Part shown: in pieces, positions 42,344-50,754 of the stretch
Layout of the letters: each line of letters starts with the position of its first letter
Numbering within the stretch: position 1 is the stretch's first letter
Assembly (NCBI GenBank): GCA_945787655.1
Contig: CALZIJ010000002.1
Coordinates: 48,493-112,492, forward strand
Length of the DNA stretch: 64,000 bases
Origin: Nitrospiria bacterium
GTDB taxonomy: Bacteria; Nitrospirota; Nitrospiria; SBBL01; JAADHI01
Direction: 5' to 3'
Notes under the pieces: model-generated
The model's database searches: none
What the model saw: only the letters and a program-made list of their open reading frames with translations
What the model was told of the DNA's origin: nothing
Made by a program: the position numbers and the translations under genes

Positions 42344-43627
42344 ATGACGGGAATCAAAACACAGCAACATCAATCAAATGACCGGGTCAAGGTTTCGTCG
42401 CAGCAAAAACCGCAGGCGGCACCCTTGCACATTAGCCCCGGTTTGATGTTGCAACGCAGCCTTGGAAACCAGCTCATGCCCAGACACACGGCGAAGCCGA
42501 TAATTCAAAGGCAATGCGCATGCGGCGGCGCTTGTTCCAATTGCGCATTGAAAAAAGACGTCCAACGAAAAGTGCAGGCCAAGCTCACGGTCGGCCCGGC
42601 GCATGACGCCTATGAGCAGGAAGCCGACCGCGTGGCCGATTCGATTATGCGGATGCCCGCAGCTTCGATTGAAACCGGGGATCAAGGCATCGCGCCCTCG
42701 ATCCAGCGCGTCACAGGCAGCGACGGCGGCGGATTCGACCCCGGCCCGGATTTTCAGGCGCAACAAAACGGCGGCCAGCCGCTTTCGTCATCCATACGCA
42801 ATTTTATGGAACCCCGCTTCGGCGCGGATTTCAGTGCGGTGCGCGTACACACGGGTGCGGATGCGGAACAGTCTGCGTCCCAAATTCAGGCCCGGGCCTA
42901 TACGCGCGGCAATCACATCACCTTGGGAAAGGGTGCCTCCGAAAAGGATCAACGCTTGATGGCCCATGAGTTGACACACGTGGTGCAGCAGGGCGGCGCG
43001 GAAAACGCAACGCAGCGGACGCCGATTGCGCCCCGCATCCAGCGCGATCCGCCGCAAAACCAATGTCCGGACGGCGTGAAAACCGTCAATGTGGACCTCA
43101 TCTCGTTACGCGGGTCAAGCCGCAACCCGCCCGCCGAACTCGATTTTGCCAACACGGTCTATGCGCCCTGCTGCGTGCAATTTCAAATGAGCCACGGGGT
43201 CAGCGTCATCGGGAGCTTGTCCGACACCTGGCTGGGCGGCGATACGGCGATGAGCCGGGGAACGACGCGCGGGGCGATCGATCCGGAACAGACCGCCGCC
43301 TATGACGGGGCAACTGCGACCTTTGGCCTGAGGGGTCGAATACGTGCATTTTATGTCGAAAGCCTGGTGGGCGGGTCGCGAGCCACGAGCTTTCCAAAAA
43401 ACTGGGCCACGGGGACTGCCGCACCCTATGAAGGCATGGTCATTGTCACCAACAGTGCCGGCACGCGGACCCTGGCCCACGAAATCGGCCACATCCTGCT
43501 CGACGCGGACGGGACGGTACACACCACCCATCCGGGCGGGACGGACAATATCATGCAGCCGACGAGCAGCGCCACCGGGTCCACGGTGCACCAAACGCAA
43601 TGTCCAACAATTTTTGGCAATGCATAA
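42344..43627 (+). CDS. DUF4157 protein with C-terminal zincin domain (cargo/effector candidate 2)
   Basis: 427 aa; RLMAHELTHVVQQGG and TLAHEIGHILLDADGTVHTTH...NIM. Confidence 0.9.
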   Translation: MTGIKTQQHQSNDRVKVSSQQKPQAAPLHISPGLMLQRSLGNQLMPRHTAKPIIQRQCACGGACSNCALKKDVQRKVQAKLTVGPAHDAYEQEADRVADSIMRMPAASIETGDQGIAPSIQRVTGSDGGGFDPGPDFQAQQNGGQPLSSSIRNFMEPRFGADFSAVRVHTGADAEQSASQIQARAYTRGNHITLGKGASEKDQRLMAHELTHVVQQGGAENATQRTPIAPRIQRDPPQNQCPDGVKTVNVDLISLRGSSRNPPAELDFANTVYAPCCVQFQMSHGVSVIGSLSDTWLGGDTAMSRGTTRGAIDPEQTAAYDGATATFGLRGRIRAFYVESLVGGSRATSFPKNWATGTAAPYEGMVIVTNSAGTRTLAHEIGHILLDADGTVHTTHPGGTDNIMQPTSSATGSTVHQTQCPTIFGNA

Positions 43628-43651
43628 AGGAAAGGGTCACTAAAACAAAAC

Positions 43652-44899
43652 ATGTTTGCATTACCTGAAAAAAAACAAAGCACCGGCACCCTTGCACGCC
43701 CGGCCAAAAAGACACAGCGAAAAACCAATCCCGGGGGGGTGAATAGTCCTCAGATGTTTACGCGCCATAGGGGTAATCAGGCAATAGGCACGGCATTCGG
43801 TAAACCAATACCAATTCAACGGCAATGCGCTTGCGGCGGGAGTTGTCCGACCTGCGCCTCGAAAATGGATAACCAGCAGGTGCAGCCAAAACTCACGGTC
43901 GGCCCGGCGCACGACATTTACGAACAAGAAGCCGACCGTGTGGCCGATGCCGTCATGCGCATGCCGTCGGCATCCACTGAAACAGAGTCACAAAAGACAG
44001 GCCTATCCATCCAACGCATTGCATCGGACGATGGAGGCGGCTTCGACCCCGGTCCTGATTTCAAGACGGCGCAAGACGGCGGGCAGCCGCTTTCGGCCGC
44101 GACACGAACCTACATGGAGCCCCGCTTCGGTGTCGATTTCAGCACGGTGCGCGTGCACACCGGTGCGGATGCGGCGCGATCCGCGTCTCAGATTCAGGCC
44201 CGGGCCTATACGCACGGCAATCACATCACCCTGGGCCAAGGCGCCTCCGAAAACGACACGCACTTGATGGCCCACGAGTTGACACACGTCGTGCAACAAG
44301 GCGGCACGCAAGACGCGGCGCAGCGCACATCGATATCCCCGCGCATCCAGCGCGATCCGCCGCCCGCGCCCGACCCCTGTCCGGGCGGTGTGCGGCAGAT
44401 TGATCTCTTCGCGGTAAATTTGCCCGGTTCGACCCGGACGATTTATGATGACCAGGCCAAGGCCGATGCGGTGCTGGCCCAGTGTTGCGCAAAAATCAAC
44501 ATCACCGGCGGGGAAAGCTGGGACACCAATTTGATGGATACCGATGCCCCTCACGGCGTGCTGAATCACAGCACGGCCACGGCGACCACGGAAGTGCAGG
44601 ACATGACGGCGCACCGCCCCGGCGGCAATGTGTTGCACGCCTACTACGTACCCTCGATTTCGATTGGCTCGCGAGGCTCGTCGTTTTACGCGAGCCGTTA
44701 CGGCGGGGCCTTTCCCGGCACGGCCAATGCGATTCAGGTCGCCAATTCCGCCGCAGTCGATACGATGGTGCACGAATTGGTGCATGTTTTACTCGACGAC
44801 GGCGGCCACCACGCCGACCCGGATAATCTCATGGCTTCCGGGAGCACGCGGAATGTGGGCGTGGACAATATGGATGCCGCGCAATGCGCGGGGATTTAA
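43652..44899 (+). CDS. DUF4157 protein with C-terminal zincin domain (cargo/effector candidate 3)
   Basis: 415 aa; HLMAHELTHVVQQGG and TMVHELVHVLLDDGGHHADPDNLMASG. Confidence 0.9.
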   Translation: MFALPEKKQSTGTLARPAKKTQRKTNPGGVNSPQMFTRHRGNQAIGTAFGKPIPIQRQCACGGSCPTCASKMDNQQVQPKLTVGPAHDIYEQEADRVADAVMRMPSASTETESQKTGLSIQRIASDDGGGFDPGPDFKTAQDGGQPLSAATRTYMEPRFGVDFSTVRVHTGADAARSASQIQARAYTHGNHITLGQGASENDTHLMAHELTHVVQQGGTQDAAQRTSISPRIQRDPPPAPDPCPGGVRQIDLFAVNLPGSTRTIYDDQAKADAVLAQCCAKINITGGESWDTNLMDTDAPHGVLNHSTATATTEVQDMTAHRPGGNVLHAYYVPSISIGSRGSSFYASRYGGAFPGTANAIQVANSAAVDTMVHELVHVLLDDGGHHADPDNLMASGSTRNVGVDNMDAAQCAGI

Positions 44900-44925
44900 A
44901 CGATTTCAGGAAAGGGAAATGCGTC

Positions 44926-45657
44926 GTGCGTATTAGTTCTATTGATCAAAAAAAACCGGGTGCCGTGCAAGGGAAGACGCGTGGACTTTCTGCGTCTCCG
45001 GTTTGTTCCCGGAAAAGCACCGTACGGGATAAACATTCCCTCGACCGCAACCTGGGGAACCAGCGCGTGATGCGGATGACGGCGCAGCGCACACCGATAT
45101 CGCCCCGCATTCAGCGGGATCCGCCGCCCGCGCCAAACCCCTGTCCGGACGGGATCAAAAAATTTGATGTCTTTGGGGTAAATCTGCCGGGTTCAACCCG
45201 GAACCTTTATAACGATGAGGCCAAAGCCAATACAGTCTTGGCCCAATGTTGTGCAGGAATCAACATTGTCGGCGGGGAGTCCTGGGATACGACGCTATTG
45301 GACCTGCAAGCGCCGCATGGTTCATTGAACGAATTTAAGTCAATGGCCAGTCCCACGGCGGAGGAGACGACAATGCTGGCGCACGCGCCGGGCGGGAGTG
45401 TGATTCATGCCTATTATGTGCCCAAGATGTCGGATCGCTCCCGGGGTGAAAATTTTCGTCCGAGCGTCAACCCCGCCGTACCGAAAGCAGTCGTGGTTTC
45501 GGATACCGCCGCCGTGGACACCTTCGTTCACGAACTGGGCCATATTCTTTTTGATGTGTCGGCTCATCATGCGAACCCCGATAATCTCATGGCCTCCGGA
45601 AGCATTCGAAACGAAGGGGTCGACAATATTACGGCGACACAATGTGGACGGATTTAA
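44926..45657 (+). CDS. zincin-domain paralogue lacking DUF4157 (cargo/effector candidate 4)
   Basis: GTG start with SD aggaaaggg; leader LDRNLGNQ, linker PISPRIQRDPPPAPNP, then domain like candidate 3 with FVHELGHILFDVSAHHANPDNLMASG. Confidence 0.85.
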   Translation: MRISSIDQKKPGAVQGKTRGLSASPVCSRKSTVRDKHSLDRNLGNQRVMRMTAQRTPISPRIQRDPPPAPNPCPDGIKKFDVFGVNLPGSTRNLYNDEAKANTVLAQCCAGINIVGGESWDTTLLDLQAPHGSLNEFKSMASPTAEETTMLAHAPGGSVIHAYYVPKMSDRSRGENFRPSVNPAVPKAVVVSDTAAVDTFVHELGHILFDVSAHHANPDNLMASGSIRNEGVDNITATQCGRI

Positions 45658-45660
45658 GGA

Positions 45661-46566
45661 GTGCCTGTGAACGGATTTAAGAAAATCAATCAGCCCGCTT
45701 CCCGGCTTCAAAGAAGCCCGATGCATGCCGGGACTTCGGGAAAAACAAACGCGGGGATAAAACCGGGGGCCGCGTCTTCCGGAAAAGAACTCGGCCGGGC
45801 CTTGGGTAATCAAAAAATGGCTCAGCTTTTGACCCAAGGGAAAGCCGCGCCGCGCCGCATTCAGCGGCGCTGGGACGCAGCGACAAGCGAGTGCGCGGGG
45901 CAGCCGACGGACAAGTGGGTCGAACGGATTGTCGTGCAGCAGGAAAGCCCACAAAGTACGACAATTCATTGGAGCGACGGGACGACGGAATTGGGCCAAT
46001 GTTCCTCAGGAAAAGGCCACTGCTGCGTCGATCCGGCCCATCCCGACGGCGTGGCCTGTACGGCGACGGGCTCCAAAAGGAATGGCAGCAACTGCACGCC
46101 CATTACTTCTCGAAACGGGTACCTGGTGAAAAACCGGGACCTTGATCACAACGGGGTGCTGTGGTGGACGGAGTTCGTGCCGAGCCGGGGCATCGCCTTG
46201 CATGAGTACCGCCCGGTCGATGGCACGCCGCTGTCGCACGGTTGCGTGCGCCTCAATCACGACTTCGCGGTAAAAACCTTTTGCGGCGTGCGGCAAAACC
46301 AGACCTGGGTGCAGGTGCAGGGCTTCGCGCGGCCGATGTGCGACAACAGCAATTTACAAAGCGCCTGGCTGGGTGATTTCGCCATGGGCGGCCGAAACCT
46401 GAGCGATTACGACGGGGACCGCGATACGCAGGCCTCCATCCGTGAAGCAAGACGGATGATCAATGCGGCCTTTGGGCGCACGGTCACCCCTGAGGAGATG
46501 CGGGGCTTCGACGCCTCCGACATCCCGCGCTGTAGCAGTACCGTTGCGCGCCCGGAGGGGGATTAA
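45661..46566 (+). CDS. L,D-transpeptidase (YkuD)-like domain protein with eCIS cargo-type leader
   Basis: 301 aa; ALHEYRPVDGTPLSHGCVRLNHDFAVKTF matches YkuD H...SHGCVRL; leader LGRALGNQKMAQLL...RRIQRRWD. Confidence 0.82.
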   Translation: MPVNGFKKINQPASRLQRSPMHAGTSGKTNAGIKPGAASSGKELGRALGNQKMAQLLTQGKAAPRRIQRRWDAATSECAGQPTDKWVERIVVQQESPQSTTIHWSDGTTELGQCSSGKGHCCVDPAHPDGVACTATGSKRNGSNCTPITSRNGYLVKNRDLDHNGVLWWTEFVPSRGIALHEYRPVDGTPLSHGCVRLNHDFAVKTFCGVRQNQTWVQVQGFARPMCDNSNLQSAWLGDFAMGGRNLSDYDGDRDTQASIREARRMINAAFGRTVTPEEMRGFDASDIPRCSSTVARPEGD

Positions 46567-46606
46567 CCAAAGTTGATTCTATTGAAAAAAAGAGGAGCAT
46601 CGACTG

Positions 46607-47332
46607 ATGTCGGGATTCAGTAACAAACCTAAAATTTTGCGGGGGGCCTTTGTGGAATACGGCTTGAGTATTCCGCCGCTCTTTGTCGTGTTTCAATTCA
46701 ACCCCGTGCAGCTTTCGCGCAGCCGGACGCAGTCTTTCTCCGTGCCCGGCAGTGTGCAGCAGGCCGAGTACGAAGCGGCGCGCGAGGAAGGACGGTCGGC
46801 CCAGTACATTTCCTTGAGGGATTACCACCAGCGCTTTGATGACCTCTCCGAAATCCGCGACGCCCAGCAGGTGCGCATTCAGGAGGAATCCATCAACTTC
46901 GAAATCCGTTTGGACGCGACGGACGATTTGAACGACGGCGACACGATCACGGAGCAATTCGGCATCGCGCCGCAACTCTCGACGCTTGAACTCATGGTGC
47001 ATCCGAAGGAAGAGTCCCTTTTGGGACAAGCTTTGGGCGCGCTCCTCGGCTCGCCCGGCGGTTTTAGTTTCACGCGCAAGGAAAATCCGCCGATGATTCT
47101 CTTTATCTGGGGGCGGAAGCGGGTGCTGCCGGTGAACATCAACAGCCTGAGCATCACCGAGTCGGAATTCAGCACGGACCTGAATCCGATCCGCGCGTCC
47201 GTTAACGTCAACCTGACTGTTATCGAAGGAAAAAACCTGGCCTATATGTACACCAAGGCGATGAAGGAAGTGATGTCGGTGCTGAATCTGGCGAATATCG
47301 CGGACATCGCCGATGTCGTCATTCCGGGGTAG
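46607..47332 (+). CDS. contractile injection system tube-initiator protein (CIS_tube, Pvc7 N-like)
   Basis: 241 aa; FVVFQFNPVQLSRSRTQSF, PPMILFIWGRKRVLPVNINSLSITESEF. Confidence 0.87.
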   Translation: MSGFSNKPKILRGAFVEYGLSIPPLFVVFQFNPVQLSRSRTQSFSVPGSVQQAEYEAAREEGRSAQYISLRDYHQRFDDLSEIRDAQQVRIQEESINFEIRLDATDDLNDGDTITEQFGIAPQLSTLELMVHPKEESLLGQALGALLGSPGGFSFTRKENPPMILFIWGRKRVLPVNINSLSITESEFSTDLNPIRASVNVNLTVIEGKNLAYMYTKAMKEVMSVLNLANIADIADVVIPG

Positions 47333-47338
47333 AAAAAA

Positions 47339-47932
47339 ATGTTTTCAAAAAATTCGCGTTACAAAAAACTGGAAGACGTGGTCGTCAGCGACAGCGAAGG
47401 GAAGCAGGCGGCCTCCAAGGCCCTGCGGCGCATTCCCGAAGTTTCAGGTGAATTCCTGCACACGGTCGAAGAAAACGATCGGCTGGATCATCTGGCCTTC
47501 AAGTACTACAAACAGCCCAAGAAGTGGTGGCGGATTTGCGACGCCAATCCCGGCCATCCTTTCCCGCCCGCGCTTTTAGGGAAAGATACGATGGTGATTG
47601 AACATTTTCCGCTCATCATCGACAGCGAAGCAGACGAACCGCTTTGGTCCGAGGTGCTTGCGGATTTGAGGGCCGAGGTCGGGGTGGAGCAGGTTCAACT
47701 GATAAAAGAAGAGACCGCCTTGGTGGAGCGGATCGAAACCGTGGGTTCAGAAACGGTCACACTGATCGTGCCGGAGTACGCCTACAGACTCGTCGTGCGT
47801 TACAACGGCATGAATCTCGACACGACGGCGCTGGTCACACGCATGACCGGCCTCGATTTGGAAGTCGGGCCGCCGAAGCCGGTCGGACGGATTGGCAAGG
47901 CAATCATCATTCCACCCAATACGGTGAAATAG
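47339..47932 (+). CDS. LysM-like tail/baseplate protein
   Basis: 197 aa; HTVEENDRLDHLAFKYYKQPKKWWRICDANP. Confidence 0.85.
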   Translation: MFSKNSRYKKLEDVVVSDSEGKQAASKALRRIPEVSGEFLHTVEENDRLDHLAFKYYKQPKKWWRICDANPGHPFPPALLGKDTMVIEHFPLIIDSEADEPLWSEVLADLRAEVGVEQVQLIKEETALVERIETVGSETVTLIVPEYAYRLVVRYNGMNLDTTALVTRMTGLDLEVGPPKPVGRIGKAIIIPPNTVK

Positions 47933-47939
47933 GACAGTC

Positions 47940-49058
47940 ATGGAAGCGGAAAATTTTTCAATCACAATTGACGGCGAAGCGGCGGAGGATCTTTATCCCG
48001 ACTTGATGGGGTTCGAGGTCGAACTGGATGAGGCCCTTGCCGGCATGTTCCGGCTGCGGCTCACGCTTTCGCAAGATACGGACGGGATCTGGGGCTACCT
48101 CGATGACGAACGCCTGCAGCTTTGGAAAGAAGTCACCATTTCCGCGGGCTTCGAGGATGAGCTGGACGACTTGATCACGGGCTATATCACGCACCTCAAA
48201 CCCCATTTCGCGCCGGAGCGCACCGAGTGTGCTCTAGAAATTTGGGGGATGGACGGCAGCGTGCTGATGGATCGGGAAGAAAAATTGAAGGACTGGCCCG
48301 ATAAAAAAGACAGCGACATCGCCTCCGAAATTTTCAGCCTGTACGGGTTTTCGGCCGAAACCGAGGACAGCGCCGTGATCCATGACGAGGCCGTCTCCAC
48401 GATCATTCAACGGGAAACCGACATCCAGTTTTTAAAACGCCTGGCCCTGCGAAACGGCTACGAATGTTATGTGGAGGGCACGACCGGCTACTTCCGTCCG
48501 CCGCAAATCGATGAAGATCCGCAACCCATCCTGGCCGTTCATTTCGGAGACGAAACCAACGTGTCCTCGTTTTCCATCGCGGTCAACGCGCTGACACCGG
48601 CCAATGTCGCCATGTATCAAATCGACCGGAGCAGCAAGGAAGTGCTGGAGTCCGTCGTGGAATCCAGCCTGCAAACGCCCCTGGGAAACACGAACGGCGC
48701 GGGGTACCTGGGTCCAGGCATGTCGCCGGGCCGGGCCGTGATCGGCATGAACGCCGCGACGGGCAACCCGGAGATGACGGCCCTCTGCCAGGGCCTGTTT
48801 CACGAGGGCGAATGGTTTGTGACGGGGGAAGGGGAAATCGCCGCCAACGAATACGGCCATATTTTGAAACCCCGGCGCACTGTCACGATCAAGGGCCTGG
48901 GAGAAACCCACAGCGGGATCTACTATGTGTGCCGTGTCACCCACGCCTTTACTTCCGAGGGCTATACACAAACCTTCAAGGTCAAGCGAAACGGGCTTGA
49001 GCCGACCGGCGCGGAGGATTTTTCCGGGGAATCCGGCGGTTTGGGAGGATTGTTATGA
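47940..49058 (+). CDS. phage late control D / VgrG gp27-like baseplate hub
   Basis: 372 aa; QRETDIQFLKRLALRNGYECYVEG, GLGETHSGIYYVCRVTHAF. Confidence 0.92.
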   Translation: MEAENFSITIDGEAAEDLYPDLMGFEVELDEALAGMFRLRLTLSQDTDGIWGYLDDERLQLWKEVTISAGFEDELDDLITGYITHLKPHFAPERTECALEIWGMDGSVLMDREEKLKDWPDKKDSDIASEIFSLYGFSAETEDSAVIHDEAVSTIIQRETDIQFLKRLALRNGYECYVEGTTGYFRPPQIDEDPQPILAVHFGDETNVSSFSIAVNALTPANVAMYQIDRSSKEVLESVVESSLQTPLGNTNGAGYLGPGMSPGRAVIGMNAATGNPEMTALCQGLFHEGEWFVTGEGEIAANEYGHILKPRRTVTIKGLGETHSGIYYVCRVTHAFTSEGYTQTFKVKRNGLEPTGAEDFSGESGGLGGLL

Positions 49059-49906
49059 GCTTGGACCAGGTGGTCGCCAACCTCATTCAAAAAGTCGAGC
49101 AGCGTTTTTATGGAAAGTATCGCGGCATCGTCGTGGACAACGCCGACCCCGAAGATCTCGGAAGACTGAAACTCAGCGTCCCCAGCGTGCTGGGTAGTGA
49201 AGTGGTCACCGGCTGGGCGACGCCTTGCGTGCCATACGGCGGCATGGAAAATCAGGGTTTTTTGTTTATTCCGGAAGTCGATGCGGGTATCTGGGTGGAA
49301 TTCGAGGAAGGCGATCTGGAATTTCCCATTTGGGTCGGCACCTATTGGAGCAAGCCGGGCGGCGAGAGCGAGCTGCCGAAACCCAATGACGATACCGGCG
49401 CGGAAGAAGGCAGCGTTCAAAGTCCTCCGACACGAAAAATCATTAAAACGGTTCAAGGTCATACGCTTCAGTTTGAAGATGCGGGCGAAGACCTTCGTAT
49501 CCTCATCACGGACGGCGAGAACGAAAACCGGGTCCTTCTCAGCGGCGGCGGCATTCAAATCGTCAATAAAAACAACACGATTGAATTGTCCGACCAGGGC
49601 ATTACGATACAGGACGGCAACGGCAACATCGTCACGCAGGATGCCAACGGCACGACGCTGACAGACAGCAACGGCAATGAGATGGTCATGGACGCCCTCA
49701 GCGGGTTTCCCGCGGGGCCGGGCATCAAAATGAACGCGGGCACGGGCCGGGTTTGCATGGAAGATCTGGTGACCTGGCTTTTAAGTCATCAGCATGTCGG
49801 AAATATGGGCGCACCGACACCGCTTTTCCCCGCGAATATGCCCGACTTGATCGCGGCCATGGCGGGCGGCAACAATATACTTTCAAAAAAACTTAAAGTG
49901 GAATAG
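49055..49906 (+). CDS. gp5/baseplate V-like spike protein (OB-fold, beta-helix)
   Basis: 283 aa; YRGIVVDNADPEDLGRLKLSVPSVLGSEVVTGWATPCVPYGG; NGNIVTQDANGTTLTDSNGNEM repeats. Confidence 0.92.
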   Translation: MSLDQVVANLIQKVEQRFYGKYRGIVVDNADPEDLGRLKLSVPSVLGSEVVTGWATPCVPYGGMENQGFLFIPEVDAGIWVEFEEGDLEFPIWVGTYWSKPGGESELPKPNDDTGAEEGSVQSPPTRKIIKTVQGHTLQFEDAGEDLRILITDGENENRVLLSGGGIQIVNKNNTIELSDQGITIQDGNGNIVTQDANGTTLTDSNGNEMVMDALSGFPAGPGIKMNAGTGRVCMEDLVTWLLSHQHVGNMGAPTPLFPANMPDLIAAMAGGNNILSKKLKVE

Positions 49907-49914
49907 GGCAGATC

Positions 49915-50220
49915 ATGGCACTGACAATTGGAAGTACCAGCGCAACAAGCGGCATGACGAAGGCGATTTACGACACGATCCAATCGGTCATGGAGCCGAT
50001 TGAAGGGGTTGAGGGCGACGCTTTGGAAGACATCCGCACGAGTTGGAAAAAACTGTCTTACGCCATCTCGAAAGGCGTTATCGACCACATTACGGCGAAC
50101 ATGGAAATCAAGGGCGTGGAAACCACGGGAAATATCAACGCCGCAGTCTCCGGAAGCGCAGCGACGCAGAGCAATGTGGTTTTTACGCAAAGCAACGACG
50201 GCACAGGCCGGGTGACCTAA
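49915..50220 (+). CDS. small eCIS protein between spike and gp25, unknown
   Basis: 101 aa; MALTIGSTSATSGMTKAIYDTIQSVMEPIEG...; intact in operon. Confidence 0.7.
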   Translation: MALTIGSTSATSGMTKAIYDTIQSVMEPIEGVEGDALEDIRTSWKKLSYAISKGVIDHITANMEIKGVETTGNINAAVSGSAATQSNVVFTQSNDGTGRVT

Positions 50221-50235
50221 ACAGAGAGGCGGATC

Positions 50236-50604
50236 ATGCAGGTCGAAAAAGACAGTTTCGGATTTCCCTTCGCCGCCGACACGGCGGGACACATCAGCGC
50301 GAGCGGCGGCGACGAGGCCATCCGGGGACGCATTATTCAGGTGCTCTTCACGGCACCGGGTGAGCGCGTGAACATGCCGACCTTCGGCTGCGGACTGTTT
50401 AACCTGGTGTTCGAGCCCAATAACAGCATACTGGCCTCCGCAATGGAATTTACCGTGGGTCAGGCCCTCACCCGCTGGCTGGCCGATGACATTATTGTGG
50501 ACGGCGTGGATGTCAAGTCGGAAGAAGAGACGATCACGATCGAAATCGCCTATACGAAAAAAACGGACCTGTCTAAAAAGTTGGTGCGCATTCACTTTAA
50601 ATAG
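50236..50604 (+). CDS. gp25/GPW-like baseplate wedge protein
   Basis: 122 aa; IRGRIIQVLFTAPGERVNMPTFGCGLFNLVFEP. Confidence 0.95.
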   Translation: MQVEKDSFGFPFAADTAGHISASGGDEAIRGRIIQVLFTAPGERVNMPTFGCGLFNLVFEPNNSILASAMEFTVGQALTRWLADDIIVDGVDVKSEEETITIEIAYTKKTDLSKKLVRIHFK

Positions 50605-50609
50605 GGTTC

Positions 50610-50718
50610 TACCCCCCTTAGAAAAAGGGGGGTTAAGGGGGGATTAAACAGGTCAAAAAATAAAACGAGGCAAAAGAAAAATCCCCCTCAATCCCCCTTT
50701 GTCAAAGGGGGAAATAAG
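50610..50718. repeat. G/C-run inverted repeat element inside eCIS operon
   Basis: accccccttagaaaaaggggggttaaggggggatt ... aatccccctcaatccccctttgtcaaagggggaaat; self-complementary halves. Confidence 0.75.
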
Positions 50719-50754
50719 AGATGAAACTGATTTTTTAAATAAAAGGATAGAACG

